In this document: piece by piece, positions 21,064 through 33,576 of the stretch | Numbering within the stretch: the stretch's first letter is position 1 | How the letters are laid out: each line of letters opens with the position of its first letter | From: Artemia franciscana | Lineage: Eukaryota; Arthropoda; Branchiopoda; Anostraca; Artemiidae | Length of the DNA: 64,000 nt | NCBI RefSeq assembly: GCF_032884065.1 | Contig: NC_088872.1 | Location: 34,444,917 to 34,508,916 of the forward strand | Direction of reading: 5' to 3' | Translations under genes and position numbers: made by a program | The notes under the pieces: model-generated | The model's database searches: none | Told to the model about the DNA's origin: nothing | The model's input: only the letters and a program-made list of their open reading frames with translations

Positions 21064-23861
21064 TTAGAAATTTATGAACCGGCACTAAATTAAGTGTATA
21101 GAACAAGTGTTTAATATTCCGCATATGCTTTTTAAGCTGAAAAGACTACCACAATTAAGCATTTCTTTTGAAAATATCTTCTGTCTTTGAAAATCCATGG
21201 GCTCAATGATGAATTTGATATAAATAAGTGTCTTTTTGAAAAACCATGTTCAAAATACCCTAATTAAAAAGCAAGGAATTTTCTTTCTCAATATTCAACA
21301 TGATATCCAAAAGCAATGATCAGAAAATGAATGTGGATTCTCTAGAGCCTAGCAATGATTGTGCAAGTTCGATATATGGCAGCACATATTTTTCTGTTTG
21401 GTGAGTAGGTCATAAGAAAGTCATAGTATTAGTTGAAGTTATATGTCGTATAATTATTTCAGAGGCGCGAGACAAAAGCTCGTTAACGCTGTTTTATTTA
21501 AAAAGTTAATAGGTAGATGAATTTGGTTTCATAGAGGAACAAATGTAGATGAAATGTTTGTGATATTACTTTTTTTTAATAAAGAAAGCAGTGGAAGGAG
21601 CTTATTGGTATATTACGAGGCTGTAGTATTTCTTTTTGGATGCCTTCAGTGTCGGGCATATTTCATTTTTTTTTCGATTCCTGAGGCATCTGGTCTTTGC
21701 CTGAGTATCCTCTAAACGTGTTTCTTAGAAAAAGGATAATTGTTTCTTGTTGCTGCATTCAAAGAACAAGAATGGTTACCGGTTAATTACACTTTTTTAG
21801 GATTTAAGTAAATAAGATGAATTTGTTGATGAGATAGGCGTAACAATTGTATCGTAGGTTGTTCCTTTTGTGAATATTAATAATCTGTAGTTTAGTAACA
21901 GTAAGAAATGCCAATTCGAAATGTTTGTATGTTAGAATCGTGGAACAAATGACAGATATCGCCAGTTAATTTTCGCAAATTTCTTCTCTTTTTTGGTAAG
22001 AAACTGGATTACAATTTTATAGCCATTTAAAAAGTATAAATAAGAAAGTGAATGAAATGTCCTAGCTCCAACAGCATAGTCTTCAGGTATCATTTATATC
22101 AGACTCTGGGCTGGGAGATAAAAAACTGATCTTTCAATCTGAAAACCGCAAATTTTGTTTTTGAATGGAATTTTCGATTTGGCTATCAGGCTATTTACCA
22201 GATGGTGTTTAACGAAAATAGGTGGAAAGGAAGAACTGATGTCCAAGTTGTGGCCCTAGGGATCAGGACCCGATTAGACCGCAGTAGAGAATGGAAAGGC
22301 TCTACTATGTTCTTGTCATTGAGACATACACAAGAATAGGCTATTGAGTCTCAAACATACTTGGTGGGAAGTAAGGTCTAGGATCTTTAATTTTGCCTGT
22401 TCTATCAATTTAACCAATGTTGGGGGAGGGGGAGGTGCCTAAACTATTACCGTCAGGACATTTATAGCGAAGGAGTAATTTAACCTTAGTCAATCTCGGT
22501 GAGTTATAAGAGCCGATGTCGCAGTTATGCCATCTGAAGATTAGGGCCCGAAACAACCTTTTTTGGAAGCAGTGGATGAGGGCCCCCAAACAATAATCAT
22601 CAGTACACACGGAGCCCTCCCTAGGGGTAGAGGGCAACCGGAGGAGTTTTCCCCTAGTGCCGTGGCTTGGGGGCACCGAGGCTGGGAAAATGCCCGCTTT
22701 GACTTGGCCTTTTTTTGCTTATATTTGAGTCGGGAGGGGGGGGGACTGTAATTGATTGTCCCCTGGCGCCAACAACCCTGGGAACGGCTCTGAGTGCATT
22801 CTGTAAAATTGATTACCAGATAAAAAAAAATCTAACACAGCGGGTAGTAAAAGTCCTAGTTATTCCTTTCCGGAGTTTAGGATCGGTTCGACCTCAGTTG
22901 GTGAAGGGAGCAAGTTCTCCGTGGTTAGCATGCGGAACATATCTGACAAATAGTCCAGAGCGTTTCAAGTAGTTACCTTTTAAATTTTTGACGTCGTTTA
23001 CGTCTCCTAAAACGGTTAGCAGAAGTAATAACCGCTTTGGACAGAAAAGCTTTACCGCCTGACTTTCATTAAAAACATATTTTGACAGAAAATGCTCCAG
23101 AAAACAGTACGTCCCCTAAGTACTTTTATTACAAAGCTGTCGAATGAAGAAAGCATGCGTCAAGATATCCTTAATTAATTAAAAAGAACTTGTTTTTTTT
23201 TCGAGAATATTTCAAACATTGACCTTTTTGGATCAAATGAAGCGACTTTTGTCCAGTACCCAATGTTACTAATAGGCTATTTGTTAACCTAAAGTCCGGA
23301 ACACAAGTAATTTAAAAAGGCAGCTTTTATTGGGAAATAGTCGTCGTCACGCGAGTATATATGTTCTATGACATTTTGCCTGCTGTAGGAGCTTCAATTC
23401 CACCTAAAAAGATCTTTTTCAAGTGGCATATCTTTTTGTTATCAATGAAAGTCTATTTAAATATTGTGGGAAATTAATCAAGACATGCAAAATTTGATTG
23501 CAATTGTGGCCGAACGCACGCCCTTTTTAAGAGACAATTCTCCGATCTAAATCAATTTCCAGACAATTTAGGGCCAATGGTCTTCCCTCAGACCTATCCA
23601 AACCGTAGACTGGCACAAATTTCGAGTTCCACTTCAAAAAACAATTAAAAGTGCATTTTCCTCTCGGACGGTTATGTTGATGATTTTTTTTTTTTTTTTA
23701 ATCATCGGAACTCCTAACTAAATTGCTAGTCATTAAAAAAAGGAAACGAGACATGGTTTGAGCGGACGGCGCGAATCCGGCTGTCGCTATTTTACCTTGT
23801 AGGTGTCTACAAATCCATGTTTTTTATATTATACTATTATTTCTTTGTCCTATAATATTGT
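21064..23861. other. 3' UTR and intergenic DNA, no gene seen
   Basis: Convergent interval between cyclin C and the SPIN90 homologue. A more GC-rich patch at 22410-22960 (words such as GGGGGAGGGGGAGGTG, CCTAGGGGTAGAGGGCAACC) may be an old repeat but has no readable domain. T15 run at 23684-23699. Confidence 0.4.
21578..21583 (+). promoter_or_regulatory. Candidate poly(A) signal of cyclin C
   Basis: First AATAAA I noted downstream of the cyclin C stop, 515 bp away. Weak by itself in AT-rich DNA. Confidence 0.3.
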
Positions 23862-24185
23862 TTTTCGTCCTAACCAAATCGATGGCGCGCTGAATTTGAA
23901 ATCTTGTCCAAAGGGCGAGGGTTTGATTCCTGGTGTGGCCAGTTATTTATTTTGGGACAGGGGCCAGTGGCGTGACTCGGTAAGCTCAACCAGATTCGAC
24001 CCAGCTCTAAATGGGTAATTGGAGAAATCCGGGGATGGTAAGCAGGAAGGGTAAGCGAAAGCACAGGATGTCTGACTTTCATTACACTTCCTTACTGAAG
24101 GGCCTTGAGACGGAGATCAACACTGCCGGTTTGGACTTTCAGTCTAATGCCGTATCCTTTCACTGTTTTTTTTTTTTTTTTTTCT
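23862..24185 (+). mobile_element. tRNA-derived SINE
   Basis: The head resembles a tRNA: a GATGGCGCGCTGAATTTGAA A-box region and a GGGTTTGATTCC B box at about 23919-23930. The body contains GACTCGGTAAGCTCAACCAG, ATTCGACCCAGCTC and CAAGGCCCTTCAG-type words, and the tail is a T20 tract (24165-24183). The reverse strand conceptually translates to HQESNPRPLD, a well-known by-product of animal SINE heads. No flanking duplication was identified. Confidence 0.65.
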
Positions 24186-25682
24186 TTGCAGTTTTCCTTT
24201 GGACTATCATTTACTGAACAAACTAATTTCTGTTTGTATATAAGAAAACAAACCAAAAATTGTTCTTAATATTTTTATTAATTCATCCAATAAGATTCAC
24301 TCGATAAAACTTCATTCAATACAATGCCTATTCGACATACAAAACAGTTATTATAATTACATCATAAATTTGGACAACAAAAAGCAAATACTAGGGCAAG
24401 AAAAGAGACTAGAAAGAACAGATCATTGTGCTCAGTTGATGTAAAGCGTTCAAAATTTATTTCCATAGTCAGGTTCTACGGGTGCTCCTAGTGACACAGG
24501 GTCATTTTCCGTATCTAAATTTCGATGTCGTTTTTTCAAGATCCAAGAGTCCGAGAACGGTTATTACACTTGGGTGAAGCAAATCAAAAACAATGTCGGT
24601 TATTTTTCAGAACAAAAAAAAGAAGTCTATAAAAATTAGGATTCCGATTGTTTAACGAAGAGGGGGGAGCTTGTCACACGTGTCTATTTAGTCTTAAAAA
24701 CGATTTCCTTTTCAGTTGCGCATGCTCAGCGCCAATGCTATCTGCTATCTTTTTGCGTTTCAACACAGAAATAATTGCCCAGGAGTAAACTGTTTAACGA
24801 TGTGTTTAATAAACATCGATCAGTGTTTTAGTATTTACGATAAATGTAGTAAAAATGCAATCTGAAAGTCGCAGGGCAGATAATACTGGGCTATCCAAGA
24901 TCATTGGCAATGAAATTGGTCACATAGGAGACATTTAAGACTTATACAGAAGAAGCGGACTGTGTAACCTACCTTTAAATTTAGCAGATTTTACATCTGT
25001 ATATTTAATTTTTCGCATGTATAAGTTCAAAGCAGACATTACAACGAGTAAAAAGCCTATTTAACGATTCTTTCCCCTTCCTTTTAAGGGCGCTTTTACT
25101 CCCTCCAAGATTGGAGGGTATAAATTGTTGTCCTCATTCTTTTTTTGTAATTCGTGAAGATTCACAACCAAAAAGTAACTTAGATAAGAAAATCCGCTCG
25201 ATTTAATTTCTTATTACTAATTATACGCTGAATAACTCCAAACACGACTTTCTATCGCCCTCTGAAGACAAGAAAAATTCTATATTTCCTCTGTAACTCG
25301 ACTTTTTTATTATTTTTTTTGCTCAGGACGATCGTATTAAACTAAATGTTGAATAAAGCTGGAGAAAAGCTTTCGAATTTTATATTATGCAATGTAGTTC
25401 CTTTTTTAGCTGACGAGCTGTTACGTCAACAATATGCAGTTTTCCAGAATTTTATATTTACTGCCAAAAAACGACTGAAAATCTACCAGAGGAATTGTAA
25501 TGACAACCAGTCAATTTAGAAGCATCGAAAATTTTGTGATAATATCCGAAGTTTCTAATAAGATGTGCCTCGCGTCTGTGTCAATAAAATTTACAAAAAT
25601 TTACAAAAATTTACAAATTCTTTAAAGATAAAACATCAAACGTTTAAATAAAAAAGAACATAGAGGCAAAGACGATGAAACA
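24186..25682. other. Intergenic / 3' flank of SPIN90 homologue
   Basis: No gene seen. Short tandem TTTACAAAAA x3 at about 25588-25618. Confidence 0.45.
25306..25311 (-). promoter_or_regulatory. Candidate poly(A) signal of SPIN90 homologue
   Basis: AATAAA on the - strand about 370 bp beyond the stop codon. Weak evidence in AT-rich sequence. Confidence 0.25.
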
Positions 25683-25877
25683 CTAAGATAGCAAAAGCGT
25701 GATTGATTTGACAATTTCGTGATCCTCTATGGTGCTGGTTGGCATCTCTCCTAGAACTGCTTCTTCATGCTCGATATTTTTCAAAAGGGACCTTAGTTCG
25801 CTGAATTTATAACCCATAGTTTTCCAGCTAGTAGAGTGCAATAATCGATCAATCAGTTTCAGATTAAAAGTTCGGTC
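25683..25877 (-). CDS. SPIN90/NCKIPSD homologue, last coding exon
   Basis: Acceptor CTCTAG precedes 25877; phase 0. Reads DRTFNLKLIDRLLHSTSWKT, MGYKFSELRSLLKNIEHEEA, VLGEMPTSTIEDHEIVKSIT, LLLS and TAG at 25685-25683. It matches the end of vertebrate NCKIPSD, where the PGDK motif is followed by a helical segment, an EEE stretch and a VLGE-like C-terminus. This family (Dip1/Ldb17/WISH/SPIN90) activates Arp2/3 complex to seed linear actin filaments and links to Nck and endocytosis. Last helices of the armadillo-like domain. Confidence 0.82.
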   Translation of the reverse strand, partial: DRTFNLKLIDRLLHSTSWKTMGYKFSELRSLLKNIEHEEAVLGEMPTSTIEDHEIVKSITLLLS

Positions 25878-27368
25878 CTAGAGCGAAAAAGAACTACATT
25901 AATAATAATAAAACCTCAAATATTTGGTGCACACTTAATCCCCAATAAGCCAGATAAAACTGAGGAAAAATTGCAATATAAGACTAAAACCTTTGTTCTA
26001 CATTTCGTTTTACCCCCTACGGTAAAGAACATGGTGCATGTATGACTAAGGCGTTAAAGCTTTCCAATATTATACGGTACAAAAAAGGGATATGGTTAAC
26101 TTGTGAAAGCAGCATAGAACGTGATCCATCCTGCTGAAATTGTGTGGCTGCAGAATGGGGAGTACCTTAAAAATAAGAAGCTTAGGACTTTGTAATAGAT
26201 TTAGAACAGAGATTCAGATTATGAGATTCAGAGATCCAACGTAGGTCCTGTTCAAAAGAGTTATTCAACTTGCTGCTGCTCAGCTTCAAGAAAATTAAGA
26301 ACACTTTAACGAATTATTTTTAAATTCAGAATCCATCTGTTGAACAAAGGATTCGGGCTACTTCAAAATCTAGCCAACGAGTAGTTTTTGTTGTTGTTGT
26401 GCTTTGTGGGAGGAACGTAAGAACATTGTTAAAAGGTATTAAGTAAAGAAAGTTTAATATAAGCGATATTTTAAGCATTAGTCTAAAATAAAACAAATTG
26501 AAATTGCTCAAATGCTTGTTTTGTAGTCAGAGATTAAAGACGATTTCTTTCAAAATGACTGAATTTAGGCACATTAAGAAGTGAATACTTCCTGGATAAT
26601 AGTGAGATTCTGACATCAAAATAACGTACCGTAACCTCTGTAACTCACGCTGTCTTGAGGATGTTGATGAAGTATAACCTTGAATCCTTAAATTACGAAA
26701 CTGGACTTTTGTGAGATGTGCTATTTTTAACAATACTAGCATCATTCGACAGCACTCATTTCAAACAGGCCAACATGCAGTCTTCTTGTTCTAGTGGATC
26801 GCTATTAGTAACTTGCAACTAGCCGTTTATCTTACAAGCTATTTATACCTGTCAAATTGAATGGATCCAAGTTATTATTAGAGATTTTCAGCGATTGATG
26901 CAGTTTTGTTTTCCTTAGGCCTAAAACAATCAGGATAATCTATTACAACAGACAGGTAAGTTACAAGTCAGCATGAATTTCTTAAAATAACTCGAACCTT
27001 TTCACACATGTTTTCCTTGTTGATATTAGCAACACCACCAAGCTTAGCAAAAGCTAAGCCAAGTTCGGAATCGTCTTTAATGAGATACACTTACATCAGA
27101 TGCCTCTGGTCGGAATAGCAATCATCTGGCAGAAAGGAATCATTCTTGCAAACAGATTTTTGCAGCGGATTATCGATTCGGAGAGTGATCTAAAGAATAT
27201 CGTGAAGGTAACATTAAATTTTTTTCAAACATTCTTGGTTTATTTTTAGGTCTTGAGAAAACAAAACTAAGAGAAAATATAGGGGGAAAAAAAGAAGAAA
27301 TAGCTTTAAACTAGCTAGAATAACTTTAGGAAAGAGTGAGAAAGAACAGAAGGATATATAAATCTTAC
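25878..27368 (-). other. SPIN90 homologue intron, no feature
   Basis: AT-rich. One exon-like stretch at 27100-27205 was considered and rejected because the flanking exons are contiguous in the protein family. Confidence 0.5.
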
Positions 27369-27535
27369 TTTACTTCCAGGATCAGAATTCGTTACATTTC
27401 TTAAAACAATGTCAATCATAACTTGAAGATCGGTTTCATAGAAAAGGGAAGCAGCCTTTTCATCGTTGAATACATCCAAAAGCATCGACTTTAAGGCCTT
27501 CTCCTCTTCATTTCCTTCATTCGCTGAATTAAGTG
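27369..27535 (-). CDS. SPIN90/NCKIPSD homologue, internal exon
   Basis: Acceptor TTTCTTTTTAAG before 27535; donor GTAAGA beyond 27369. Phase 1 entry, phase 0 exit. Reads (A)LNSANEGNEEEKALKSMLL, DVFNDEKAASLFYETDLQVM and IDIVLRNVTNSDPGSK. The LxDVFxxxxxAxLFYxTDxxVMIDIxxRxxxxxxPGxK pattern is diagnostic of the C-terminal armadillo domain of NCKIPSD/SPIN90. A second acceptor 12 bp inside (TTCAG) is possible and would not change the frame. Confidence 0.9.
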
Positions 27536-28925
27536 CTTAAAAAGAAAGGCATATTAGATTGGGATAGACTGTTGCTTAAACGCCATAGAAGTTGAAGACT
27601 GAATGGCATTTTAGCTGGAAAATAAATAGCATATGGCATCTGTTTTGCCCGCTGTTACGTATATTTGGCTTTAGGCATGTTTCCTCGTTTCGTTTCTTTT
27701 AGGTTTGCTTTCCTTCGGTCAAACAAAACAATGAATCAGGTCATCCTTTGTATTGGTTAGCATATAATGAGACTAAAAAAATCATGCAGTTGCACAATCA
27801 CGGAGAAAGGAGCAGAAATGCGGGACCAGCCCTTCAGTGGTCCAACCCCCAATATTGGCACTCCTATAGGCCTTCTCTGAAGAGAGAATAATAAGAGCCA
27901 ATTTTCATGCACAGGTAATACAAACTGTGGACACAATTTTGACGTAGTTCGAATTCAGGTCACTTGAAAAATGTTGAGGCTAACAGTCGTCCTTGTCTTT
28001 TTTGTAATTTTTTTATATGATTTCCTCAGAAGACTTAATGGATGACAATGGAGTAGTCCCCCGAAGTTCACTGATGTAATGAATACCAAAAAGATTTACT
28101 TGGAGGCTTACTCATTTGAAGAATAAATTCATTTCCAAGTATCCCTCAGAGAGTAATCAAGCCATAAATGGTAAGCAATAGAAAGAAAGGATACATATTT
28201 TCTCTATCTAAAACAAAGATTCAAATAAGGCTAGTTGCGTGGAAGCTTTACTGTTCAAGACAGAAAGCCTTCAGAGTGATGACACTAAAAGCAGAGAATG
28301 CAATGAGTTGTCATTATGATATCTACTCTCCTTCTAGCGCAATATTTTGATAGAGCCTCTGCGGTCAAAATGAATAAGCTACACTTTAAGAAAAATCCCT
28401 GATTCCACTTAGAGTTAAAAAATTAAGCGTGCAACTATATAAATAAAGATTGTAATCTTTATGGAAATAATCTATTACAAATAATAATCTTTTCCAATCT
28501 TTAATAATAAGGTTACAAATTATTTAATAATATAATGGTTTTTAATTAATTAATTTTAAAATGATAATTAATGATAATGATAATGATTTTAACTTTAGCT
28601 AAAATCTTTATGGAAATGAATAAAAGTAATAATTATTTTTGGAAACTACTACCAGCTACAAACTTCCACAACTCGTTTCATCAGCTATTTTTCGTTGACG
28701 ATCATGCTGTAATTTAGATTTACAAATCCAAACTTTTACTTCCGAGCATACCAGTTAACAGTAAACGGGGTAGGTCTCAAAACTTGCGTAAAAGACCCCT
28801 ATCCATGAAAATTCGAAGTATAGAAGCCTAAAAATCCAACTTCTCCTATTATAACCCCAATCAGTTCTTCAACTTTTCAATTAATACTTGTCAACACAAA
28901 AATACAACAACTAGTGTTACTGACA
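27536..28925 (-). other. SPIN90 homologue intron, no feature
   Basis: AT-rich intron. AAT/TAATGATAATG-type low-complexity DNA at 28480-28600. No exon or known repeat. Confidence 0.45.
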
Positions 28926-31450
28926 ACTCACTGCAGCACAAAGCCGGCTGAGGCCAATACAGCTACGCACGCTCCTCCGGCATCCCCATCTATTCAAAGA
29001 CGCCTTCTTTATACCCTCTAAAGAGCTTCCCATTTCTCTTAAATCTTTCCTTTCGACTTCCTCCCACCCTATTCAGGGACAACCCGCTTTTCGTTTGACC
29101 GACAAGGACAGCATTTAGCGATCTGTCATCCACAAAGTGCGATCTAGCCATCTCATCCTTTCTCTCACTATAGATCTAGAAAGTGGAACTGAACCAAATT
29201 TTCCTACAGCTTACTATTTCAGGTACGATCAGTCAGTCGGGTACCACAAAACAGTCCATAGACAATTTCTCTGGAAAACATCTAGCAAATCCTCTTCTTT
29301 TTTCGAAACGCCCATGCTTCTGAACCATACTTGTCATCACTGTGGCTTCCAATATTTTAATATTCGTTCACAAACTTCTATTCTTCCAAACTTTTTTCAA
29401 CTGTGAAAAAAAACCTGGGCCTTGGCTATTACCATCTTCACTGTACCCACTGTTTTACTAATAATACAACTTAGGTAAGTGAAGCTGTCTACTCGATCAA
29501 TTTTCCCGTTACCCAGCATCACCTCTTCACCTTAACTTATTCCTAGTCATAGGGATTTAGTCTTCTTGGCATTGATTTTCAAACCTATTTTTATGCCCTG
29601 TCCTCGCAAAACTTCTAAAATTTCACTCATTTCGCTAACATTTTCATCTAGGATGCTTAAATCATCAGCATAATTTAAGTCTAGGAGTGTTTTACTTCCC
29701 CGTTTGATTCTGTGTTCTCCCATAGCCTTTGTTGTGCTCTTTAGGACAAAGTCCATCAAAATAATCCATATAAATGGGAATAGAACACTACCCTGCTTAA
29801 CTCCTGACTTATACGAAAATAGCTACTAACCTCACTTCCTATCTTAATCACAGCAATGTTATTTTTGTACAAATTACTAATCACCTTAATGTATTTATCT
29901 GTTATACCCTACAAGGATAAGACCTTCGCTAAAGCTCTTCATCAGCAGAATTAAACGCTTGCTCATTATCTACAAAACTGAGAACTAAAGACGTTTGGTG
30001 ACTCAGGAACTTGTCAATTATCAGTCAAAGAGCCAAAATTTGGGCGAAGCATCCTCTGTCCTTACTAAAACCACACTCCTCTTCTCTTAAAATGTTATCT
30101 ACAGCATCTTTAAGTCTAAACAAATCATCACACTACGTGATTTACTTCCGACCAAAACAAGACTAATGCTTCCATAATTAACATACTTTTACCACCTTTA
30201 TTGTGGATGGGTTTTAGAGTTTTCCTATTTTTCAAAAATCATCTTCATAATCTTCTGTAACTTATATTTAAACCCACAAGCACCATATTTAAACAATTCA
30301 TTTACCGCACTATCAGTACCTGGGGACTTGTCAATTTTTAGTCCTTTTAATACTGTCACTAATTCTTTCTCACAAATGAAGCTTCCTTTACATCCAAAGT
30401 GTCAGAAACCTTTTAATTCTTTTCTACATCTTTTCTTTGTAACTATCACGGTTTAGTAAATTTTCAAAATGTTCTGCGTGGTGCCACCATTCCTATCTTT
30501 AATTGAGACTAGTCCAGATCAACTATTTTCCCTCAATTCATTAATATGCCAGTACAATATTTTATTACTGTGCCGTCTGACTGCATCTTCCAGATCTCCG
30601 GCATTTTATCCATGATCTCCACTTCACACCTTCTTAATTCACATTTTAATATTTTCTCAACATTTTTAAGTTCCTCTTATTTTCATATAATCTATTGCTC
30701 AAGTAATTATGGTACAGGCCCTTCTTTTCTCTATTAACCAGAAAGCCTTTTCACTAATATTCCTAGCTGTGTTCCAAACTTTCTTCCCTAAGACACCATC
30801 AGCGACTTCACAAACTATTTTCCTAAAATTATTCCATTTATCTCCTAAATTGTCAAATTTTATACTCTCCAGTTTAGCATTCAATTGCTCCTGGAAAGTT
30901 TCTCTCAAATTCTCACCCGGAAGTCTACTAACGTCATAACTTCCCGGAAGGTACTTACCCCTCCTACATTCCAGCTTTAAATTGGCCCTAGACAGTACTA
31001 GGTGGTATCTTTACATTGGAAATCAATAAAAGCTGTACTAAATGCCCTAGTGTTTTGTATCGATCCTGCCAGTCTTCGATTACAATAACATAAACAATAA
31101 GGTTAGCTTTCGTACCATCATTTGAATACCATCTGAACTTATGAGTCATTTTATGACCAAATAGTTATAACTAGATTGTTATAACTACAAAATTGCAGCA
31201 GTCTGTAACCATCACTGTTATCTGTTCTGACTCAAAAATTACAGAGGCTATTACTATCTATTCCTATTACTACCAACCCAGGCATTAAAACCGCTTATTG
31301 AAAATACCAAATTTCTACCTTGGATCCAGTCTGTTTGTTTCTTTAGCTTTAATTTAAATTTATCTGGTCACTACTATCTCCATCAGTCGGTTCTACATGA
31401 GCATATACTTCTGTGACTGATACCCTGCCCTTTTTAGTCACAAAATGAGC
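28926..31450 (-). mobile_element. RTE-like LINE, decayed
   Basis: Read on the - strand from 31450. Endonuclease end (HFVTKKGRVSVTEVYAHVEP at about 31440-31375); the linker HHLVLSRANLKLECRRGKYL with NLRETFQEQLNAKLESIKFD (about 30990-30850); RT blocks EECGFSKDRGCFAQI (about 30080-30040) and SFVDNEQAFNSAD (about 29980-29945). Then GVKQGSVLFPFIWIILMDFV (about 29800-29745), LNYADDLSILDE (about 29675) and GLKINAKKTKS. The 3' end has the GGCCTCAGCCGGCTTTGTGC tail shared with 10900-10950. Many stops and shifts. It lies inside a SPIN90 homologue intron, same strand. Confidence 0.85.
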
Positions 31451-32665
31451 GATCAGCATTCTATTATTAATACCTTCCCAACCAAAACAACCCTAAACAG
31501 CTTCCTTATTTATCTTTAACCCTAGTTCCTGTCTTTTCACCCCATCCTTCCTGCCTGAGTAAATAAAGTCTATATCACCTAATTTTGTGGTTCCTACCCC
31601 AAAGATATGAATTTGTCGCAACATTTTTAGTTGTAATACTCATAGTATTTAAGTCATTGGAATTATTATGGCCTTAGGAAAAGCAATGGTTCCAGAACCA
31701 GAGCAGGACGGGAACTAACATATATTTTCAAATCTACATGTAGCACACATGCAGGTTTAGAACTGGGCAGCAAAAATTCCCTGGGACCTCCAGTTGAATG
31801 AGACTTTGAGCAATCCTGGAACCATCTTGATCACAGAATGGTTTTCCACAATAGGCCCTGCTCTTCTAGCAATAGGAGTTGAAATTCTGCACAGACAATT
31901 TCAAGCCTATAACCTCTGGTTCATTATATAATTCATGCCTAAAAATATTATGCTACTGTAAGAAGGCAATCTATAATAGATAACTAAGCTAGGAAGAAGT
32001 TTTTCAGCCCTCAGATTCATTATATATTCATACCTACAAATATTATGCTATTATGGGGAGGCAATCTATAATAGATAGCTTAGCTAGGAAGAAATTTTTC
32101 AGCCCAAAAACGCCCACCAAAACCAACAAAACCCAGAAAAATTATCCATTCATCAAAATCAAGAGCAAATGCTGAGTCGTTTACTAGACTATAATTTCCT
32201 TAAGGTTACCCAGTAGGACTGAAAATTCCACTCTGATGTCAGTATGAGGCCACGCAAGCAGGATTTCACTGTTGGGGATAGGGATAGAGAAGGGGACTTA
32301 TGACGGAGCAGATATCCAAAACCATCTCATAACACCGGAAAAATCCCAACCTTTTACACCCAGCCCATCCTTATCAGGGCATTCGTCAGGAACAACAGCA
32401 AAATAATTACCAATATTCAAAAACGTTTTGATCAATCTAACCAAATCGAAAATCGAGATTGTCAATGAAAGAATCTTTCAAAAACTAAAGTAAAATAAAT
32501 AGTTTAAGTCAAGAATCTACCAGCAATAAGTCGTCAAGTCAAAAGGGAGATAATACATTCCATTGGGGCGTCCTGAAACGTACTTCACTTCTTTTTACTT
32601 TTATTTTGTTAATAGTAGCAAAGCATAGTATTAAAAAAAAAATATATAAGTTAGTCACTGCTCTT
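31451..32665 (-). other. Intron; possible LINE 5' remainder and a local duplication
   Basis: 31451-31760 may still belong to the LINE endonuclease region. 31920-32105 is described separately. The rest shows nothing recognisable. Confidence 0.4.
31920..32110. repeat. Direct duplication, period 96 bp
   Basis: Two adjacent copies of about 96 bp start TTCATTATAT at 31920 and 32016. Both contain AAATATTATGCTA, GGCAATCTATAATAGATA, TAGCTAGGAAGAA-like words and TTTTTCAGCCC. Divergence is roughly 10-15 percent by eye. Confidence 0.85.
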
Positions 32666-32996
32666 GGTATTGGCAGGTGAATGTCGACATCCACCGCCGA
32701 ATGTCCGAAATTTATTTTTCATGCTTGAATTAAATTAGCTTTGCGAGTCAGCTTTTTCAGTCTTATGCAAGCTATGATGGTAAAAGTTAAGTTAAATTAT
32801 GTTAGTTTAGGTTAAGTCAAATTTGGTTATAAACATCAGAAATGGGTTAAAAACCTAACCCACGCAAACCTAATCTAACCTAACATGTCATCATCAAACC
32901 TTGCATTAAATAGAAAAAGTTAACTTTCAACAAAATAAGGTATTTCGGACATTCACCAGTGAATATCGACATTCAACAATTTCGGGACATTGACGG
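32666..32996. mobile_element. Palindromic MITE, copy 1
   Basis: Outer arms: GGTGAATGTCGACATCCACC and GAATGTCCGAAATTTATTT on the left; AAATAAGGTATTTCGGACAT and TCACCAGTGAATATCGACAT on the right. The inner arms pair AAGCTATGATGGTAAAAGTT with CATCATCAAACCTTGCATTA. Centre rich in TAGGTTAAG / CCTAACCTAACATG, a TTAGG-like word. No ORF. A second copy is at 38770-39080. Confidence 0.8.
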
Positions 32997-33025
32997 TATT
33001 ATACATATATATATATATATAGACT

Positions 33026-33095
33026 GTTGGGGTGGCGCTTCGCGCCACCCCAACACCTAGTTGGAGGGGCGCTTCGCACCCCCCCCCCCAAGCCC
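33026..33095 (-). other. Helitron B 3' twin hairpins
   Basis: TGTTGGGGTGGCGC stem (33025-33055), CTAG at 33057-33060, then a GGAGGGGCGC / GCACCCCCC stem (33064-33090). The outermost CTAG is mutated. Confidence 0.8.
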
Positions 33096-33189
33096 CCCGC
33101 GCGCGTAAGTCGTTACGCGCCATATTAGTTACGCGCCATTGTAGTTGTGTCCCTGTGTCCCACCTGTGAATATAGATAGATTTATATAT

Positions 33190-33430
33190 TGTTTCAAACT
33201 ACGTAAAAATTGCGAATATACAACATTTTTGGCTTTCCCACTACTGGGAGCTTTCCGTTTCCAATTGCCAGCAATTGATCTGAAAATGTTTGACCAGAGT
33301 CATCGTTTTGCAATCGGACACGCATATTTGTAGTTAATTTTAATATTTTTACGTGTGCCCATAAATTAGAATTTCGTTTCATTTCGTCTGCAGGAGTTAA
33401 ACTACGTAAAAATTGCGAATATACAACATT
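33190..33430 (-). pseudogene. Chimeric Helitron helicase scrap
   Basis: On the - strand: [40 protein letters not shown] and KLPVVGKP are from the middle of the Pif1-like helicase. They are fused, out of frame, to the DNA of the helicase terminus (the [11 protein letters not shown] bases read as [11 protein letters not shown]). The same fusion point occurs at 35937-36134 and 63400-63510. It is a propagated internal deletion, not a gene. Confidence 0.75.
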
Positions 33431-33576
33431 CTTGGCTTTCCCATTGTCTGTGCATATACAAAGCCGTATCCACTAATAATGACGTCATATGCAAACGCTC
33501 TTTTTACAAACAAACAAACATGCATACACACAACTCGTTTTTATATAGATAGATAGATAGATAGATACAATACAAA

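Noticed and set aside
27100..27205. Possible SPIN90 exon on the - strand (ITLRIDNPLQKSVCKNDSF) with AG and GT borders
   Set aside because: The exons at 27369 and 25877 are contiguous in the protein family and in phase without it; no similarity recognised.
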